From NCBI RefSeq assembly GCF_014650075.1, contig NZ_BMUG01000008.1:372001-436000 (forward strand): a stretch of 64,000 bases of DNA, in the 5' to 3' direction. The DNA comes from Streptomyces microflavus (GTDB taxonomy: Bacteria > Actinomycetota > Actinomycetes > Streptomycetales > Streptomycetaceae). The position numbers and the translations under genes were made by a program. The first letter of the stretch is position 1; each line of letters begins with the position of its first letter. Of the stretch, positions 40,827 to 48,799 are shown in pieces. Under the pieces are notes generated by a model. The model made no database searches, was not told where the DNA came from, and saw only the letters and a program-made list of their open reading frames with translations.

Positions 40827-41875
40827 CCATATCCAAACCGGCGGCCCGACGCACCACGCTGCAGGAGACCGATGCCGATACCGACCGGCAACTGAACACG
40901 TTGACTGGATGGCGCAGGTTCATCGACGGCCCACCCCCTCCCCCGGTCTTGGCACCGCGCAGTGCGTGGCAGCAGATGAACCCAACCGAGCGGGATCTCT
41001 ATGACGAGTCCCGCCTTGACCATCACGCCCGGATGCTCACCGTCGCCACCTCGTTCATCGAGCGGACGGCGATCTGCGGTCGCCGTCTGGTGCTGCTGAA
41101 CCGGCACGCGATCAGCGCCCGCCGCGGGCTGATCGTCTCCGGCCCAGCAGGAACCGGAAAGACCATCGCCATAACGCAGTTGGGGCGCTCCCAAGAACTC
41201 CTGGACCGGGCCCGGCACCCCCATGCCACCGACCGGATTCCGGTCGTCTACGTCACCGTCCCGCCCGCCGCGACCGCCCGCATGATCGCGACCGAGTTCG
41301 CACGCTTCCTGGGTCTGCCGGTGCGGGCCCGATCGAACATGACGGACATCATCGAGGCCGTTGTCGGTGTCTGCACCGACACCCGTACCGCTCTCGTGCT
41401 GGTCGACGAGCTCCACAACATCTCGCTCACCAGCCGCCACGGCGCCGAAGTCGCCGACACCCTCAAGTACTTCTCCGAACGCCTGCCCGCCACCTTCGTC
41501 TATGCCGGCATCGACATCGACGAATCCGGCCTGCTGTCCGGGACACGCGGCGCCCAGATCGCCGGCCGCTTCACTCTGATCCCCTCCCGCCCCTTCCCCT
41601 ACACCAGCGAATGGAAGGGCCTGGTCGCCACCATGGAAGCCACCCTGCGGCTGCACGAACACCGCTCCGGCACACTCACCGACCTGGACCGCTTCCTGCA
41701 CAACCACACCGGCGGCATGATCGGATCTCTCTCCCATGCCATCCGCGGAGCCGCCCTCGACGCCATCCTCACCGGCACCGAGAAGATCACCAAGAAGAGC
41801 CTCCAGGCCATTCCGCTCGACCACACCGCCCACACCACAGCGTCGATGGCCACGAAGACCGCTACGTCCCGATGA
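40823..41875 (+). CDS. tnsC: TnsC/TniB-like AAA ATPase
   Basis: A 350-residue AAA+ ATPase that links target selection to the transposase. Walker A is SGPAGTGKTIA, Walker B is ALVLVDELHN, and an arginine-rich segment (AGRFTLIPSRPFPYTSEWKG) lies after the sensor region. Its length and motifs match TniB/TnsC. It starts within the tnsB stop (GTGA) and its stop overlaps the tniQ start (ATGA). Confidence 0.88.
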   Translation: MTISKPAARRTTLQETDADTDRQLNTLTGWRRFIDGPPPPPVLAPRSAWQQMNPTERDLYDESRLDHHARMLTVATSFIERTAICGRRLVLLNRHAISARRGLIVSGPAGTGKTIAITQLGRSQELLDRARHPHATDRIPVVYVTVPPAATARMIATEFARFLGLPVRARSNMTDIIEAVVGVCTDTRTALVLVDELHNISLTSRHGAEVADTLKYFSERLPATFVYAGIDIDESGLLSGTRGAQIAGRFTLIPSRPFPYTSEWKGLVATMEATLRLHEHRSGTLTDLDRFLHNHTGGMIGSLSHAIRGAALDAILTGTEKITKKSLQAIPLDHTAHTTASMATKTATSR

Positions 41876-42546
41876 AAAGCGAACTGCCGCCCCGGTACGC
41901 GCCGCTGCCGATCCGACTCCGCCCCTGCCTCGGCGAATCCACCAACTCCTACATCCGGCGCCTGGCCCGCGCCAACCACCTCCAACCGAGCTTCCTCTAC
42001 TGCTACCTCTGCGGCCCACCGCAGTGGTTCGGCAGGCCGCTCCTCGAACACCTCGCCACCACCGCCGGCCACTCGCCCGAAGCACTCGAACGGGCTCTCG
42101 CCGACGCCAACTCCCTGGGCGGCATAAGCAGACCACGCCGACGCCTCCCCAGGAGGAATCCCTTCGCCTGGCGCCAAGACCTGGCCCACCACATCGCCCA
42201 AGAGGCCCTCAGAGGGACGCAGATCCGCACGCTCGTAAAGCGCCACAACCTCCGCTGCTGGGACGTTCGCTTCGCCCTGGAGGTGCCACGCCTGACCGCC
42301 GCAGAGACGAGTCAGCTGACCGACCCCATCACAGGGGAACTCGCCGACCTGGTCGAGGGCATGATCGGCAGGAAACTCAACGGGAGGCAGATCTGGACAG
42401 AACTCATGGACCACCACGACTACTTGGTCACGTACGACAGCCTCCGCCACTACATCCGATACACACGCCCCCGAACCGCGTCAGTACGAGCCGGGTCGTT
42501 GGCATCCAACCCAGTCGCCCCAGGTCAGCGCGCTGCACACGACTAA
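41872..42546 (+). CDS. tniQ: TniQ target-selection protein
   Basis: A 224-residue protein with an N-terminal TniQ domain (LPIRLRPCLGESTNSYIRRL, FLYCYLCGPPQWFG). TniQ/TnsD proteins direct TnsC to the target. It is shorter than classical TnsD and lacks a long C-terminal DNA-binding region, so it may give low target specificity. Its last 15 codons overlap an internal copy of the transposon right-end repeat, so the coding sequence and an ancestral end share DNA. Confidence 0.82.
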   Translation: MKSELPPRYAPLPIRLRPCLGESTNSYIRRLARANHLQPSFLYCYLCGPPQWFGRPLLEHLATTAGHSPEALERALADANSLGGISRPRRRLPRRNPFAWRQDLAHHIAQEALRGTQIRTLVKRHNLRCWDVRFALEVPRLTAAETSQLTDPITGELADLVEGMIGRKLNGRQIWTELMDHHDYLVTYDSLRHYIRYTRPRTASVRAGSLASNPVAPGQRAAHD

Positions 42547-42547
42547 C
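42503..42547 (+). repeat. Internal copy of the transposon right-end repeat
   Basis: This 45-bp sequence matches the terminal right-end repeat at 44629-44673 at 42 of 45 positions and in the same orientation. The outermost TGTCCTTTG sequence is not kept here (CGCTGTTAGTCG instead). It suggests that an older right end once lay directly after tniQ. Confidence 0.8.
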
Positions 42548-42597
42548 AGCGGACCCAGTCGTACAGATGGGCGGACCGGCGCCCGAGACAGGCGCGA

Positions 42598-43101
42598 ATG
42601 GCCGGGGGTCTTGCCGTGACCGCTGGGCGAGGGTCACGCTGGGCGGTGAGGTGTCGACGAGCCGTGGAGGCGGTCGTGGCCAAGGACTGTTCCGGCAGGT
42701 CGGGCCGTTGTGCGGCGTGCCTGCGGTGTGGGCGTCGCCCGTGTACGTCGTGGCAGGGACCCCGCAGCGTCGTCCGGTTGGGTCGGACGGTCATCACCTA
42801 CCGGGCGTGCATGCGCTGGTCGCTGGTAGCCCCGGCGGCCGTGGTCGGGCTGCTGATCGGCGGCTCCGTCGCAGAGGTCCTGGTGCCGACCGGCACGGGG
42901 GCCGCATTCGTTGTCCTTGTCTGGGCGGCGTTCACGCTGCGGGTGATCCGTCTCGCTCCGGCCTGCCCCGCCCCTAGCGGCGGCCCTGGGCCTGGGGGCA
43001 CGGGGGTGCGCGAGCCGCGCCGGCCCATGCCTGCCCCGCCCGCCGGCACGATCGCATTGCCGCTGCCCGAGAACCCGGCCGCGGGTGCCGCCGGCGCCTG
43101 A
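42598..43101 (+). CDS. Putative small membrane protein of the mercury cargo
   Basis: Up to 167 residues. The C-terminal half is the most credible: WSLVAPAAVVGLLIGGSVAE and GTGAAFVVLVWAAFTLRVIR form two membrane segments, followed by a Pro/Gly-rich tail. The N-terminal half includes CAACLRCGRRPC, but its reality is uncertain; translation could start at an ATG at 42811. It lies convergent to the lyase gene with only 8 bp between the stops. A role in mercury transport is a guess from position. Confidence 0.45.
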   Translation: MAGGLAVTAGRGSRWAVRCRRAVEAVVAKDCSGRSGRCAACLRCGRRPCTSWQGPRSVVRLGRTVITYRACMRWSLVAPAAVVGLLIGGSVAEVLVPTGTGAAFVVLVWAAFTLRVIRLAPACPAPSGGPGPGGTGVREPRRPMPAPPAGTIALPLPENPAAGAAGA

Positions 43102-43109
43102 CCTCGATG

Positions 43110-44081
43110 TCAGCTGACCAGCAAGGGGCCGAAGGTCTGGCGCCCGATCTGCTCGGCGCGTGCCTGGCTGGCGACCTCGCCCCGTACGTCCGGATGCTGC
43201 GTGGTCCAGGACTGTGCCGAGGCGGCGGAGGTGAAGAAGTTCAGGGTGTCGCAGCACACCGCGGCGGCCGGACCGTCGCAGGAGCGGCGGCCGACGAACA
43301 CCACGGCCGAGGCTGGCTCCCACTCCATGCGGCCGTTTCGGCTGGTGACGGTGACCGCCTCGCCGGTGACCGGGTCGGACGAGGAGATCACCGCGTCCGT
43401 GGTGAGCATCTCGGGGATGCCCAGGGCATCGATCGCGCACATCGACCACACCTGCGTCCCGTCTGCCAGGGTCACCCGGTGTGCGGTCGGCGCGGCGGAG
43501 AACGGGTACGCGGCGTGGATCTGTCCGTCGTCGTCCAGGGTGAGGAAGTCTTCGCGCGCCAGCTCGGCCAGCACCTCCTCGGCGGTGCGTCCAGCGCCTG
43601 CCGCGACGGGGCCCAATTCGGTGATTCGTGGGGCTTGGCCGGTGGTGGCGAAGTGCCGCAGTACCGCCTGGTGCACCGCCCGCAAGCCGCAATCGGCCGG
43701 TGCACGCCGCCCGCGGCCGGCTCGGCCGATCGGATCGAGCAGGTCCTGCTCGCAGCAGCGCCCTTCCCCCGGCATGGACGAATCCGTGGCAGCCAGGGCC
43801 TGGCGAAGTTCGTCCGTGCTGGGGGCTCCGTCCACGAGGCCGTCGGCGTGCCGGTAGATCCGGCACGACACGCTCGGCGCGGCACCGGCCTGCCCGAACG
43901 GATCGGTGTCGTCGAAAAGGACGGTGGGCGAGCCAGTCATCCCCAGCTGGACCGCTTCCGTCTCGTCGTGCACCTCGACGAGCTCGACCTGTGCCGCGCG
44001 CCCCGACAGAGCAGCCTGGATACGTTCGTGCGCCACCGGCGCGTTCGGGCAGCCGGGCACCGTCAGCACCGTGATCCGCAT
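43110..44081 (-). CDS. merB: Alkylmercury lyase (MerB) with thioredoxin-like N-terminus
   Basis: A 323-residue protein. Residues 1-95 resemble a thioredoxin-like domain with Cys-Pro (TVPGCPNAPVAHERI). The C-terminal part is MerB, which breaks carbon-mercury bonds: WSMCAIDALGIPEML supplies the conserved Cys and Asp (CxxD), and AVCCDTLNFF the second conserved Cys. The N-terminal helix-turn-helix-like region of MerB (LRHFATTGQAPRITELGPVA) is also visible. No mercuric reductase gene (merA) is present in the element. It is transcribed from the palindromic promoter region shared with merR. Confidence 0.85.
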   Translation of the reverse strand: MRITVLTVPGCPNAPVAHERIQAALSGRAAQVELVEVHDETEAVQLGMTGSPTVLFDDTDPFGQAGAAPSVSCRIYRHADGLVDGAPSTDELRQALAATDSSMPGEGRCCEQDLLDPIGRAGRGRRAPADCGLRAVHQAVLRHFATTGQAPRITELGPVAAGAGRTAEEVLAELAREDFLTLDDDGQIHAAYPFSAAPTAHRVTLADGTQVWSMCAIDALGIPEMLTTDAVISSSDPVTGEAVTVTSRNGRMEWEPASAVVFVGRRSCDGPAAAVCCDTLNFFTSAASAQSWTTQHPDVRGEVASQARAEQIGRQTFGPLLVS

Positions 44082-44124
44082 GGTTCCTCATCCTTCCAGT
44101 TCAACGCCCCTCCCAGCGACGTTA

Positions 44125-44148
44125 GACCTTCCAGTGCACTGGAAGGTC
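44125..44148. promoter_or_regulatory. MerR-type operator between merB and merR
   Basis: A perfect 24-bp palindrome formed by GACCTTCCAGTG and its exact complement. On the merB strand it lies between TTGACC and TAACGT with a 20-bp spacer, the over-long spacing typical of MerR-activated promoters. merR starts 19 bp to its right. Confidence 0.8.
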
Positions 44149-44166
44149 AAGGGCTACGCTTGAGCT

Positions 44167-44628
44167 ATGCGCATCGGAGAACTGGCCGACGTCAGCGGAG
44201 TGCCGTCCAAGACCATCCGCTACTACGAGCAGGCCGGACTGATCCCGGAGCCACCCCGGACGTCCAGCGGCTACCGCGACTACCCCGACGAGGCCACGAC
44301 CCGCCTCACGTTCATCCGCGACGCCCAGCACGCCGGGCTCACCCTCGCCGAAATCCGCGGCATCCTCGCCCTGCGCGACAGCGGACAGGCCCCCTGTGAC
44401 CACGTCGGCGACCTCATCCAGCAGCACCTTGCCGAGATCAACCGACGCATGGCCGAACTCCGCAAGACCCGCACCGCGCTGCGCGAGCTCGCCCAACGGG
44501 CCGCCGAAACCGACCCGGCATCATGCACCGACACCGACATCTGCCGAATCATCAGCACGCCCAACCGACATCGCGACGAGAGAACGAGTGGCTGGCCAGG
44601 GCACTCGACAGCATCAGCCTCCCGTTGA
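44167..44628 (+). CDS. merR: MerR-family metal-responsive regulator
   Basis: A 153-residue regulator. The winged-helix start MRIGELADVSGVPSKTIRYY is typical of MerR, followed by the long dimer helix. Cysteines occur at APCDHVGDL and in SCTDTDICRII, suitable for Hg(II) or another thiophilic metal. The C-terminal tail after CRII looks extended and Ser-rich, reaching almost to the transposon right end. It probably represses and, with metal, activates merB from the shared operator. Confidence 0.85.
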   Translation: MRIGELADVSGVPSKTIRYYEQAGLIPEPPRTSSGYRDYPDEATTRLTFIRDAQHAGLTLAEIRGILALRDSGQAPCDHVGDLIQQHLAEINRRMAELRKTRTALRELAQRAAETDPASCTDTDICRIISTPNRHRDERTSGWPGHSTASASR

Positions 44629-44685
44629 CATTCAACCCAGTCGACCCAGGTCAGCTCGCTGCACACGACTAACTTCAATGTCAAA
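44624..44685. repeat. Right-end transposase-binding repeats
   Basis: Two related 20-bp motifs in opposite orientation: 44624-44643 (GTTGACATTCAACCCAGTCG, + strand) and 44666-44685 (TTTGACATTGAAGTTAGTCG, - strand), followed by the terminal CAAAGGACA. The 45-bp part 44629-44673 is duplicated at 42503-42547. Confidence 0.78.
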
Positions 44686-44690
44686 GGACA

Positions 44691-44698
44691 CGAACTGC
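44691..44698 (+). repeat. Flanking direct repeat of the transposon (right copy)
   Basis: CGAACTGC, identical to 38069-38076. Joining the two flanks restores a continuous 20-codon frame that starts at the ATG at 38055, which may be chance. Confidence 0.75.
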
Positions 44699-44809
44699 TG
44701 ACGCACGTCATTTCGCGTCGAACCCACGGAGCCACCTGAAGGGAAAGAGGTGGCCGACGAAGGCCCTCCTGGTGCATGCTGGCCCGTTTCCCATCGCGAG
44801 GAGAAGTGC

Positions 44810-46123
44810 ATGGAGATCCGGCCTCTTGCAGAATTGCGCGCCGCGGACAATCTGTCTCTAGCGTTCAACCCCTATGGGCTCGGCGGTCGTATGGAGCCCG
44901 AGGACGCTGCGGAATTCCAGCAGCACCAGATCGCGGACTGCGACCTGGCGGACGGCGTCGCGGCTGGAACCCGCGACTCCTTCGAGCGGCTGCGCACCGT
45001 CTTCGCCTATGGCGTGCTGTGCTACGACGTGTACACCCTGGTCGGTGACCAAGCACTCCTCATCTACGAGCAGGCACTGCGCGACCGCTTCATGGAATGG
45101 TGTGCCGGCACCATCACGTTCCGCCGTCCTAACGGCCCGGACGTCTCCTGCACCGTCACGTCGTACGACGACGTGCCGAAACTCGCAGGCAAGATGACGC
45201 GCGAGCGGACGAAGCTGGTCGTACATGCCCACGCCGTCGAGTTCAACGGAATGCTGCACGGACTCCGCCTCTGGGCCCGGGCCGCGGGTCTGCTCCGCGG
45301 GCGCCGCAGCCGCACGGTCGAGGACGCGCTCGCCAAGCTGCGCAACCACGTGGCCCATCCATCCGGCCACCATGTCGACACCCCCGTCGAGGCAGCCCGA
45401 ACGGTGCGAGACCTGGCGGAACTGATCAACCAACTGTGGGGGCAGGCCACTACCGATGGGCGCCTCTACCCGGCCCCGCTGCGCCGGGAAATCGCCCTGC
45501 TGAGCTGGAACGAGTCCGGGCGTACGCGAATGGAGCCCGCAGGCGCGTTCATCCTTTCCGATCCCAAGGAAGACCAGAGGGACGAGGCGTACCAGCACGT
45601 AGTGGTGCGGTCCATCCCCTTCGTACCGGGCAGCCAATGGGATGACGCTCACTGGGCGGAGTTCGACACCCGGTACGAGACCACACGATTCCCGACGGAC
45701 TACCTGTGGGGACCGGGCACCCGAGAGGAGGCCCGAGCCTGGCTGGACCGAGAGCGCCCCGAGGGGGACACCGTCGACTTCACCGACCGGGTGTTCCTCG
45801 TCCAGGACCACCAACGCCTCCTCCCACCGATGCGGCCGGCGGTAGCAGCCGGACTACCCGAGGAGGAACGCGCCGGGATCTGGCATGCCGTGCGCGCCGA
45901 CTTCCCGGACGACGCCTTCTCGCACGTCCGAGGCTCCGCGGATCGCAGCACCGGTCACGCCCGCCGCCCCGGTGACTGCTCGGCCTGTTCCGCCGAACTC
46001 CTTGGCTTCGGCTCCCACGACGAAGCTCTTCGCGCTGCAGCAGCCGCGCTCGGCCCGATCCAGGCAGTACAGCTGCCCTCCGTCCGGCTCCCCCTGTCCC
46101 CCTTCCGGCCCCAGAGGCCGTGA
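44810..46123 (+). CDS. Putative HEPN-domain protein
   Basis: A 437-residue soluble protein from an ATG behind GCGAGGAG. A helical region with WARAAGLLRGRRSRTVEDAL is followed by KLRNHVAHPSGHHV, in which Arg178, Asn179 and His183 form the R-N-xxx-H motif of HEPN ribonucleases. The remainder has two further regions (VVRSIPFVPGSQWDDAHWAE and GDCSACSAELLGFGSHDEAL, the latter a possible Cys pair) that I cannot assign. HEPN proteins often act in abortive infection or toxin systems; here that is inference. The transposon sits 119 bp upstream of the start. Confidence 0.6.
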   Translation: MEIRPLAELRAADNLSLAFNPYGLGGRMEPEDAAEFQQHQIADCDLADGVAAGTRDSFERLRTVFAYGVLCYDVYTLVGDQALLIYEQALRDRFMEWCAGTITFRRPNGPDVSCTVTSYDDVPKLAGKMTRERTKLVVHAHAVEFNGMLHGLRLWARAAGLLRGRRSRTVEDALAKLRNHVAHPSGHHVDTPVEAARTVRDLAELINQLWGQATTDGRLYPAPLRREIALLSWNESGRTRMEPAGAFILSDPKEDQRDEAYQHVVVRSIPFVPGSQWDDAHWAEFDTRYETTRFPTDYLWGPGTREEARAWLDRERPEGDTVDFTDRVFLVQDHQRLLPPMRPAVAAGLPEEERAGIWHAVRADFPDDAFSHVRGSADRSTGHARRPGDCSACSAELLGFGSHDEALRAAAAALGPIQAVQLPSVRLPLSPFRPQRP

Positions 46124-46242
46124 GCGGTCGGTGCGACCTGCCCGCCGCGCGTGCCTAGCCCCTGCTCGCTACAGCGACGACGCACAGACCTCCTCACCTG
46201 GAAAGATGCGCAGTAAATCGAACACATGATGCAATAGCTAGT

Positions 46243-46491
46243 ATGCGTTGCTCTGCTCTCCCCAAGGACTTGATCGCCGCGCAGTGCGCCTGGGAACGGA
46301 CCTATCGGAGCCTTGCCGATCCGGCCAACCGGCAGCGGACGACCGCCTTGCGCCGCCGTTTGCTGGAGCTCTCGGCCCGGGTGTGGTGGCATCCCTACTG
46401 GGAGCAGGCCGGGACCGGGCAGCGGGCAGCGCTACGCCTCTCAGTTCGGGAGCTCGAATCGAGGACCGTAGGTAAGCACCCCGCACAGTGA
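46243..46491 (+). CDS. Small conserved-type protein
   Basis: An 82-residue protein with DLIAAQCAWERTYRSLADPA, LRRRLLELSARVWWHPYW and a basic tail. Similar small, Trp-containing helical proteins are common in Streptomyces, and none has a known function. The ATG at 46243 has only a weak ribosome-binding site. The A/T-richer DNA at 46200-46240 is a likely promoter. Confidence 0.55.
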   Translation: MRCSALPKDLIAAQCAWERTYRSLADPANRQRTTALRRRLLELSARVWWHPYWEQAGTGQRAALRLSVRELESRTVGKHPAQ

Positions 46492-46831
46492 CTGCCGGGC
46501 AACCCGATCGTCGGCGACTGTCGTAACGTCCACCTTGCCGGACGGACAGGAGGCCGTACGGGCCCGCACACATGGCTAGAGCGGTTCATCGCCCTCAACC
46601 GGCCCGCGTGGTGGGCCCCTCGAAGCGACAAGTGGGCGGCTTGCGGGCATCCAGGCCAGATATGCCTGAAGCCCGACCGGATCGCGCCGCCTCCGAAGGC
46701 ACCTTCGGACCGAGAGATGGAACGGGCGTGCAGTCTCCCGGTCGGCGGGCCTCCTGGCCTGCACGCATCTCGTACCGGCGGGGCCGGGCATCAAGGGTTG
46801 GTGTGCCAGGACGGTCCGCGGTGAACGACGA
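46492..46831. other. 340-bp stretch without a confident gene
   Basis: No convincing gene on either strand. Codon bias is absent and no ribosome-binding site was found. It lies between a small + strand gene and the terminator of the - strand surface-protein operon. Confidence 0.5.
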
Positions 46832-46866
46832 AGCCCCCGGATTCCAGGCAGTGGAATCCGGGGGCT
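46832..46866 (-). terminator. Terminator of the SpaA-like operon
   Basis: A perfect 15-bp stem (AGCCCCCGGATTCCA and its complement) with a 5-nt loop, 30 bp beyond the stop of the - strand surface-protein gene. Confidence 0.8.
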
Positions 46867-46895
46867 CGGAGTCGTGGGCAGTCGCGAAGAGCGAG

Positions 46896-47951
46896 TCAGC
46901 TGTCGGTGGAGCGGTCGGCGCGAGTGGACGGACGGTTGCGGCGGGCCAGGAGGAGAGAGCCTCCGCCGACTGCGATCAGCACGGCCGCGCCGCCGATCAG
47001 CCACGGTGTGGCATCGGCGCCGGTGCGGGCAAGAGAGCCCGTCGGCGTGGAGTCACCGACCGGAGCTGCGGCGACGGATGAGGAGTCGGTATCGGGCGTG
47101 GGCCTGACCTTGGCCGGGAGCGTCGCCTCGCTCGTACCGCTGTTCGGCTTTCCGGGGCTGGACGGGGAGGGGGTGGGGGTGGGCTTGTGCGTCGGCTTCT
47201 CTGAGGGGTCGGGCTTCGGGTCGGTGATCTTCTTGGCGTTGGTGACGGTCACGGTGACCGGGGCTCCGGGGCCCGCGGTGAACGTCTTGGAGGGCTTGTG
47301 GAGGTCGTAGCCCGTGGGGGCCTTGATCTCCTTGACCCAGAACTCTGTCTTCCGGCTCGACACTGGCAGCTCTCCGGAGGCTGTGCCCTTGGGACCGGTG
47401 GTCAGGGTGAGCAGCGTCGAGGTGCCGGTGCCGATGTTGACGGTCGCGCCGGGCAGGAGTTGTCCGGTCTTGTCGTCCTTGGCCTGCAGGAGAACGGTGG
47501 CGGCCTTGAACGGGTCGGTGATCGTCAGCCGCGTGGTTGCGCCGGGGGTGATGATGACGTCCTGGTCGGCGACGACTCCGTGGAGCGGGCTGCCGGAATC
47601 CGTTTCCTTGAGCCGGTAGACGCCCGGCTCAAGGTCGGGGAAGGCCAGCCGTCCCCGGGCGTCGGTCTTCCCGCTTCCGGCTTCCTGGCCGGCGGAGTCG
47701 AGCAGCAGGAACGCAGCGCCGAGCAGCGTTTGCCCCTCCGGGTCCTTCTTGGTGATCTCCACGCTGCCCGCCTCCTGGGCCAGGGTCTCGGCGGGGGCGG
47801 CGGAGGCCGAGGGGGTCGGCTCGGATGACATGGCGCTGGCGGCTGGCGCCCAGGCGAGGGTGCCGGCCACCGAAATGGCGGCGACGGCGGATCGTACGAG
47901 ACGTGCGTGCACGGGGAGGAGGGCTCCTTGACGGGTTGTGGGAGGTGTCAT
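46896..47951 (-). CDS. SpaA-like sortase-anchored surface protein
   Basis: A 351-residue secreted protein. It has a signal peptide (LVRSAVAAISVAGTLAWAPA, probably cleaved after ASA) and two prealbumin-like SpaA domains. The first has Lys in VEITKKDPEG, Glu in YRLKETD and Asp in LTITDP; the second has Lys in QAKDDKTG, Glu in VKEIKAPTGY and Asn in VTVTN. These are the residues that form internal isopeptide bonds. A Pro/Ser-rich stalk follows, then LARTG, a membrane helix and a basic tail, which make it a sortase substrate of the LAxTG type. It starts at an ATGA overlap with the upstream DUF317 gene. Confidence 0.85.
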   Translation of the reverse strand: MTPPTTRQGALLPVHARLVRSAVAAISVAGTLAWAPAASAMSSEPTPSASAAPAETLAQEAGSVEITKKDPEGQTLLGAAFLLLDSAGQEAGSGKTDARGRLAFPDLEPGVYRLKETDSGSPLHGVVADQDVIITPGATTRLTITDPFKAATVLLQAKDDKTGQLLPGATVNIGTGTSTLLTLTTGPKGTASGELPVSSRKTEFWVKEIKAPTGYDLHKPSKTFTAGPGAPVTVTVTNAKKITDPKPDPSEKPTHKPTPTPSPSSPGKPNSGTSEATLPAKVRPTPDTDSSSVAAAPVGDSTPTGSLARTGADATPWLIGGAAVLIAVGGGSLLLARRNRPSTRADRSTDS

Positions 47952-48691
47952 CGGGTCCGGCCGGGGGCCGGTCCCGAAGGGGGTGGAACCGCCACGGGCT
48001 GGTGCGCTGTCGCGGCTGCCGTGTAGAGGCGGTGTCGGAAGTCGAGCGGTACGTCCTTGACGGTGCGGTGCAGCGGTTCGGTGGAGATCAGAGAGGCGGT
48101 GAAGGCCGCGACGAGCGTGGCAGGGGCACCGCGCGGGAAGCGTGCCTTCCAGTGCGGATTGGCCCAGTCGCCGGCCCAGGCCGTCCAGGCCGCGCCACCT
48201 GGTCCACCGGATCTATCGGGAGCGAACCGGTGCCGCACGGCACCGAGGCCGTCCGGTGAGCGGAAGGTCTGCGTGCCGACCATCTGCACCTCGTGGCTCC
48301 AGCCGCGGGCGAACAACGGCGCGTACGCCGTGTACGGGGCCGTGTCATCGTCGAAGAGGCGGTCCCGGTCTCTGTAGCGGTCTTTGAGGTAGACATCGAG
48401 CAGTTCGGCGTGCACGTCGTGTAGGAGTTCGGCGGGGGTGGTGACGTCGAAGGTGATCTCCCATGCCTTGGGGCCGAAGGGGATGTGGTTCGCGCCGATG
48501 GTCCACGTTCCCTGACCTCTCGTGTCGGGTTCGAGGACGAGGCGGGTCCACAGCCGGGCGCAGGGGCTGCTGGAGAACGTCATTCCGTCGGCGGCCGGGT
48601 GAAGGTGCCAGCCGTCGTCGAAGGGGAAGGGCCAGATCGAGAGAAGGTCCCTCTCTCCTGGGCCGGCGAGGTGGCGAGGCAGGACCTTCAC
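47948..48691 (-). CDS. DUF317-type protein, probable frameshifted start
   Basis: A 247-residue protein from the GTG at 48691, with DUF317-like repeats (VKVLPRHLAGPGERDLLSIW near the start; TWTIGANHIPFGPKAWEITF; AAWTAWAGDWANPHWKARFP). The GTG has no ribosome-binding site. An ATG about 61 bp upstream has AGGAG, and its frame (QSDPPLDPP) would join as FNNFGPDQNVKVLPRHL if the run of six C (G on the + strand at 48719-48724) had one more base. The true start is probably there, with a frameshift or a homopolymer sequencing error. Confidence 0.65.
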   Translation of the reverse strand: MKVLPRHLAGPGERDLLSIWPFPFDDGWHLHPAADGMTFSSSPCARLWTRLVLEPDTRGQGTWTIGANHIPFGPKAWEITFDVTTPAELLHDVHAELLDVYLKDRYRDRDRLFDDDTAPYTAYAPLFARGWSHEVQMVGTQTFRSPDGLGAVRHRFAPDRSGGPGGAAWTAWAGDWANPHWKARFPRGAPATLVAAFTASLISTEPLHRTVKDVPLDFRHRLYTAAATAHQPVAVPPPSGPAPGRTR

Positions 48692-48799
48692 GTTCTGATC
48701 CGGGCCGAAGTTGTTGAAGGGGGGTCAAGGGGCGGGTCAGACTGCATGGCGGCTCCTGCAGGGAGGTCTCCGGGCGTTGAAGGCTGATCGGGACGCGGT

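Larger units (their letters stand above)
38077..44690. mobile_element. Tn7-like transposon carrying organomercurial resistance
   Basis: A complete 6,614-bp element. The left end starts TGTCCTTTGTCATCCAA and the right end, read inwards, TGTCCTTTGACATTGAA (14 of 17 match). It encodes TnsA, TnsB, TnsC and TniQ in one overlapping operon, then a membrane-protein ORF, an alkylmercury lyase and a MerR regulator. A 20-bp motif, consensus TTTGACAnnnAAnnnAGTCG, occurs three times at the left end and twice at the right end. Both ends are flanked by CGAACTGC. It inserted between a divergent DUF317 operon and the HEPN-like gene. Confidence 0.85.

Noticed and set aside
42634..44091. A long - strand frame overlapping merB in another frame
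   Set aside because: Its translation is rich in Arg and Gly without motifs, whereas the merB frame shows the catalytic Cys residues.
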